A DNA stretch of 7,206 nt from the NCBI GenBank assembly GCA_041485845.1, contig JBGPKH010000478.1:1-7206 (forward strand), written 5' to 3'. Positions within the stretch are counted from its first letter, which is position 1, and the number at the start of each line of letters is the position of its first letter. The notes beneath the pieces were generated by a model. That model saw only the letters and a list, made by a program, of their open reading frames with translations, was not told where the DNA came from and searched no databases. The translations under genes were made by a program, and so were the position numbers. Positions 5,801 through 7,206 of the stretch are shown in pieces. Source of the DNA: OMOG01 sp041485845. Its GTDB lineage: Bacteria > Acidobacteriota > Terriglobia > Bryobacterales > Bryobacteraceae.

Positions 5801-7206
5801 ACGCCGGTCTTCGACAGCCAGCCCGCGCAAGCCATCGGCGCGCTCGCGCTCGCCGTGTCCGACCCCAAGATTGTCTGGGCGGGAACCGGCGAAGCCTGGG
5901 CCATCCGCGATAGCGACATGATGGGCAACGGCGTCTACAGATCCACGGACGCCGGCCAGACCTGGACCAACATGGGCCTCCCCGAGACCGGCCGCATCGG
6001 CCGCATCGTGGTACACCCGACCAATCCCAATGTCGTCTACGTGTGCGCGGCCGGCCGTCTCACCGGACCGCAGCAGGAGCGCGGCGTTTTCAAGACTACC
6101 GATGGCGGCCAGACCTGGCAGCGCTCGCTCTTCGTCAACCCCAACACCGGCTGCTCGGGACTCTCCATGGACGCCACCGATCCCAACACGCTCGTGGCGG
6201 GCACCTGGGAAGTCGTGATGCACTCCTATGCCATGTTGAGCGGCGGCGAGGGCAGCGGCGTTTTCGTCACTCACGACGGCGGCGCGAACTGGAAGCGCAT
6301 CGAAGGGCACGGGATGCCGAAATCGCCGGTGGGCAAGATCGATGTGGCCATCGCCGCCAAGAATCCCAAGCGCGTTTATGCGTTGATCCAGACCGCCGAC
6401 CAGGGCTCGGTCTGGCGCTCCGACGATGGCGGCGAAAACTGGGCGGTGGTCAATTGGCAACGCGCGCTGGTCGGCCGCGCCGGCTACTACATCCGGATCA
6501 ACGTGAATCCCGCGAACCCCGACGAGGTGCTGGTGGCCGACAGCAGTTTCTGGCTTTCTACCGACGGCGGCAAGTCTTTCCGCACCATGCCCTGGGGCGG
6601 CGACACCCACGACATCTGGATGGACCCGGACGGCAAACGCATCCTCGTCACCCACGACGGCGGCATGTACATGACTACCGACCACGGCCAGACACAGTCC
6701 CGCGTCACGTTGCCGATCGGGCAAATGTACCACGTCGCCGTGGATAACGACGTCCCCTACCACATCTACGGCAACATGCAGGACGACGGCACCATGCGCG
6801 GGCTCAGCACTACGCAGGAAGCCGGAACGAACGTGCCTGGACAAGCCGCCGGCGGACGCGGTGGATTCGGTGGCGGCGGACGCGGCGGATTCGGCGGCGT
6901 GGGCACGTGGGAGCACGGTATCGGCGGCTGCGAATCGGGCTTCACGCTGCCCGACCTCACCGACACCAACATCATTTGGGCGTCTTGTTATGGCAACGAA
7001 GTCACGCGCCACGATGCCCGCACGCATCTCACCCGCTCGGTCAGCCCGTGGCTGCACACGCTCGACTCGGCTCCCAACCAGGCCAAGTACCGGTGCCACT
7101 GGACGGCGCCGCTGGCCATCGATCCCTTCGACCACAACACCGTCTATTACGGCTGCCAGATGATCCTGCGCACCACTAACGCCGGAGTCAGTTGGACCGA
7201 GCTGAG
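5543..7206 (+). CDS. Secreted Asp-box (BNR/VPS10-type) beta-propeller protein, 3' end beyond window
   Basis: The 554 codons seen run to the window edge without a stop. A signal peptide (residues ~8-28, ending GFAQ) is followed by GRRGGGG and LQFRFMGPAVGNRISAAVG. Asp boxes of the form S/T-x-D-x-G-x-x-W recur: STDSGQRW (79-86), STDAGQTW (134-141), TTDGGQTW (185-192), THDGGANW (243-250), SDDGGENW (293-300), STDGGKSF (339-346), and degenerate TTDHGQTQ (378-385) and TTNAGVSW (544-551). These repeats mark sortilin/VPS10- or sialidase-like propellers. Such proteins in Acidobacteriota are often labelled glycosyl hydrolases and are usually ~1000 residues, so about half may be missing. A Gly-Arg-Phe-rich insert sits at 437-452. 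No sialidase catalytic residues were identified, so the substrate is unknown and ligand binding is equally possible. It is probably exported. It has its own promoter, and is the intact relative of the fragment at 71-322. Confidence 0.85.
   Translation, partial: MYTIDRGRVISVLALLGGICLTIPGFAQGRRGGGGPAPEGLQFRFMGPAVGNRISAAVGIPGDPTTYYVGAASGGVWKSTDSGQRWTPVFDSQPAQAIGALALAVSDPKIVWAGTGEAWAIRDSDMMGNGVYRSTDAGQTWTNMGLPETGRIGRIVVHPTNPNVVYVCAAGRLTGPQQERGVFKTTDGGQTWQRSLFVNPNTGCSGLSMDATDPNTLVAGTWEVVMHSYAMLSGGEGSGVFVTHDGGANWKRIEGHGMPKSPVGKIDVAIAAKNPKRVYALIQTADQGSVWRSDDGGENWAVVNWQRALVGRAGYYIRINVNPANPDEVLVADSSFWLSTDGGKSFRTMPWGGDTHDIWMDPDGKRILVTHDGGMYMTTDHGQTQSRVTLPIGQMYHVAVDNDVPYHIYGNMQDDGTMRGLSTTQEAGTNVPGQAAGGRGGFGGGGRGGFGGVGTWEHGIGGCESGFTLPDLTDTNIIWASCYGNEVTRHDARTHLTRSVSPWLHTLDSAPNQAKYRCHWTAPLAIDPFDHNTVYYGCQMILRTTNAGVSWTEL
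6854..6898 (+). repeat. In-frame Gly-rich coding repeat within the propeller gene
   Basis: A 21-base unit (GGACGCGGYGGATTCGGYGGC, written with Y for C/T) occurs at 6854-6874 and 6878-6898, a 24-base period that keeps frame. It encodes GGRGGFGGGGRGGFGG at residues 437-452, a flexible low-complexity loop between propeller segments. Confidence 0.7.

Noticed and set aside
5504..7135. A 543-codon open frame on the minus strand
   Set aside because: It lies entirely opposite the Asp-box gene, whose repeats and signal peptide are clear. The minus-strand product is a low-complexity Ala/Gly/Val/His-rich string with no family resemblance, a common antisense effect of high GC at third codon positions.
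1..7206. CRISPR arrays, tRNA or rRNA genes, transposases or insertion-sequence ends
   Set aside because: No regularly spaced repeats, cloverleaf or rRNA signatures, or transposase motifs were seen despite the rearranged left end.

Overview
The window looks like a stretch of an Acidobacteriota chromosome, most likely of the Solibacter/Bryobacter type. Evidence for this: two secreted proteins end in the C-terminal domain first described as abundant in Solibacter usitatus (TIGR03437 type). There are also remnants of Oar-like TonB-dependent receptors, a membrane-anchored winged-helix regulator with a TolB-like/TPR sensor half, and a large secreted Asp-box (BNR/VPS10-type) propeller protein. All of these families are expanded in that group. 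No database search was possible, so the taxonomy is inferred from family recognition.

Layout. Positions 1-1144 are a graveyard of gene pieces. First come the promoter-proximal leader and first 84 codons of a BNR/VPS10-type gene (71-322). This is joined abruptly, out of frame, to the last ~165 codons of an Oar-like TonB-dependent receptor (323-831), which carries a further frameshift. Facing it on the minus strand is a second, more decayed TonB-receptor 3' end (868-1141), which begins immediately after the tandem stop codons of the next gene. Positions 1145-2976 (minus) hold a CadC/OmpR-type winged-helix membrane regulator with TolB-like and TPR domains, split into two frames by an apparent one-base deletion in a G4/C4 run. 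The 172-base divergent intergenic region carries a plausible minus-strand promoter and two TCTCAG repeats spaced 11 bp apart. Positions 3149-4159 and 4267-5277 (plus) are tandem paralogues of equal length (336 aa). Each has a signal peptide, a domain resembling the dirigent/allene-oxide-cyclase barrel, and the Solibacter-type C-terminal domain. Positions 5278-5542 are non-coding and hold several stem-loops and a promoter. From 5543 to the window edge runs an intact but 3'-truncated BNR/VPS10-type gene, the full version of the fragment at position 71.

How it fits together. The likely functional unit is the divergent pair: a membrane regulator that could sense envelope conditions, and the two secreted proteins it may control. 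The whole segment from 323 to 5502 is bracketed by direct copies of the same ~290-base BNR gene start. This suggests that duplication and recombination between secreted-protein genes shaped the locus. Functions of the secreted proteins are not established.
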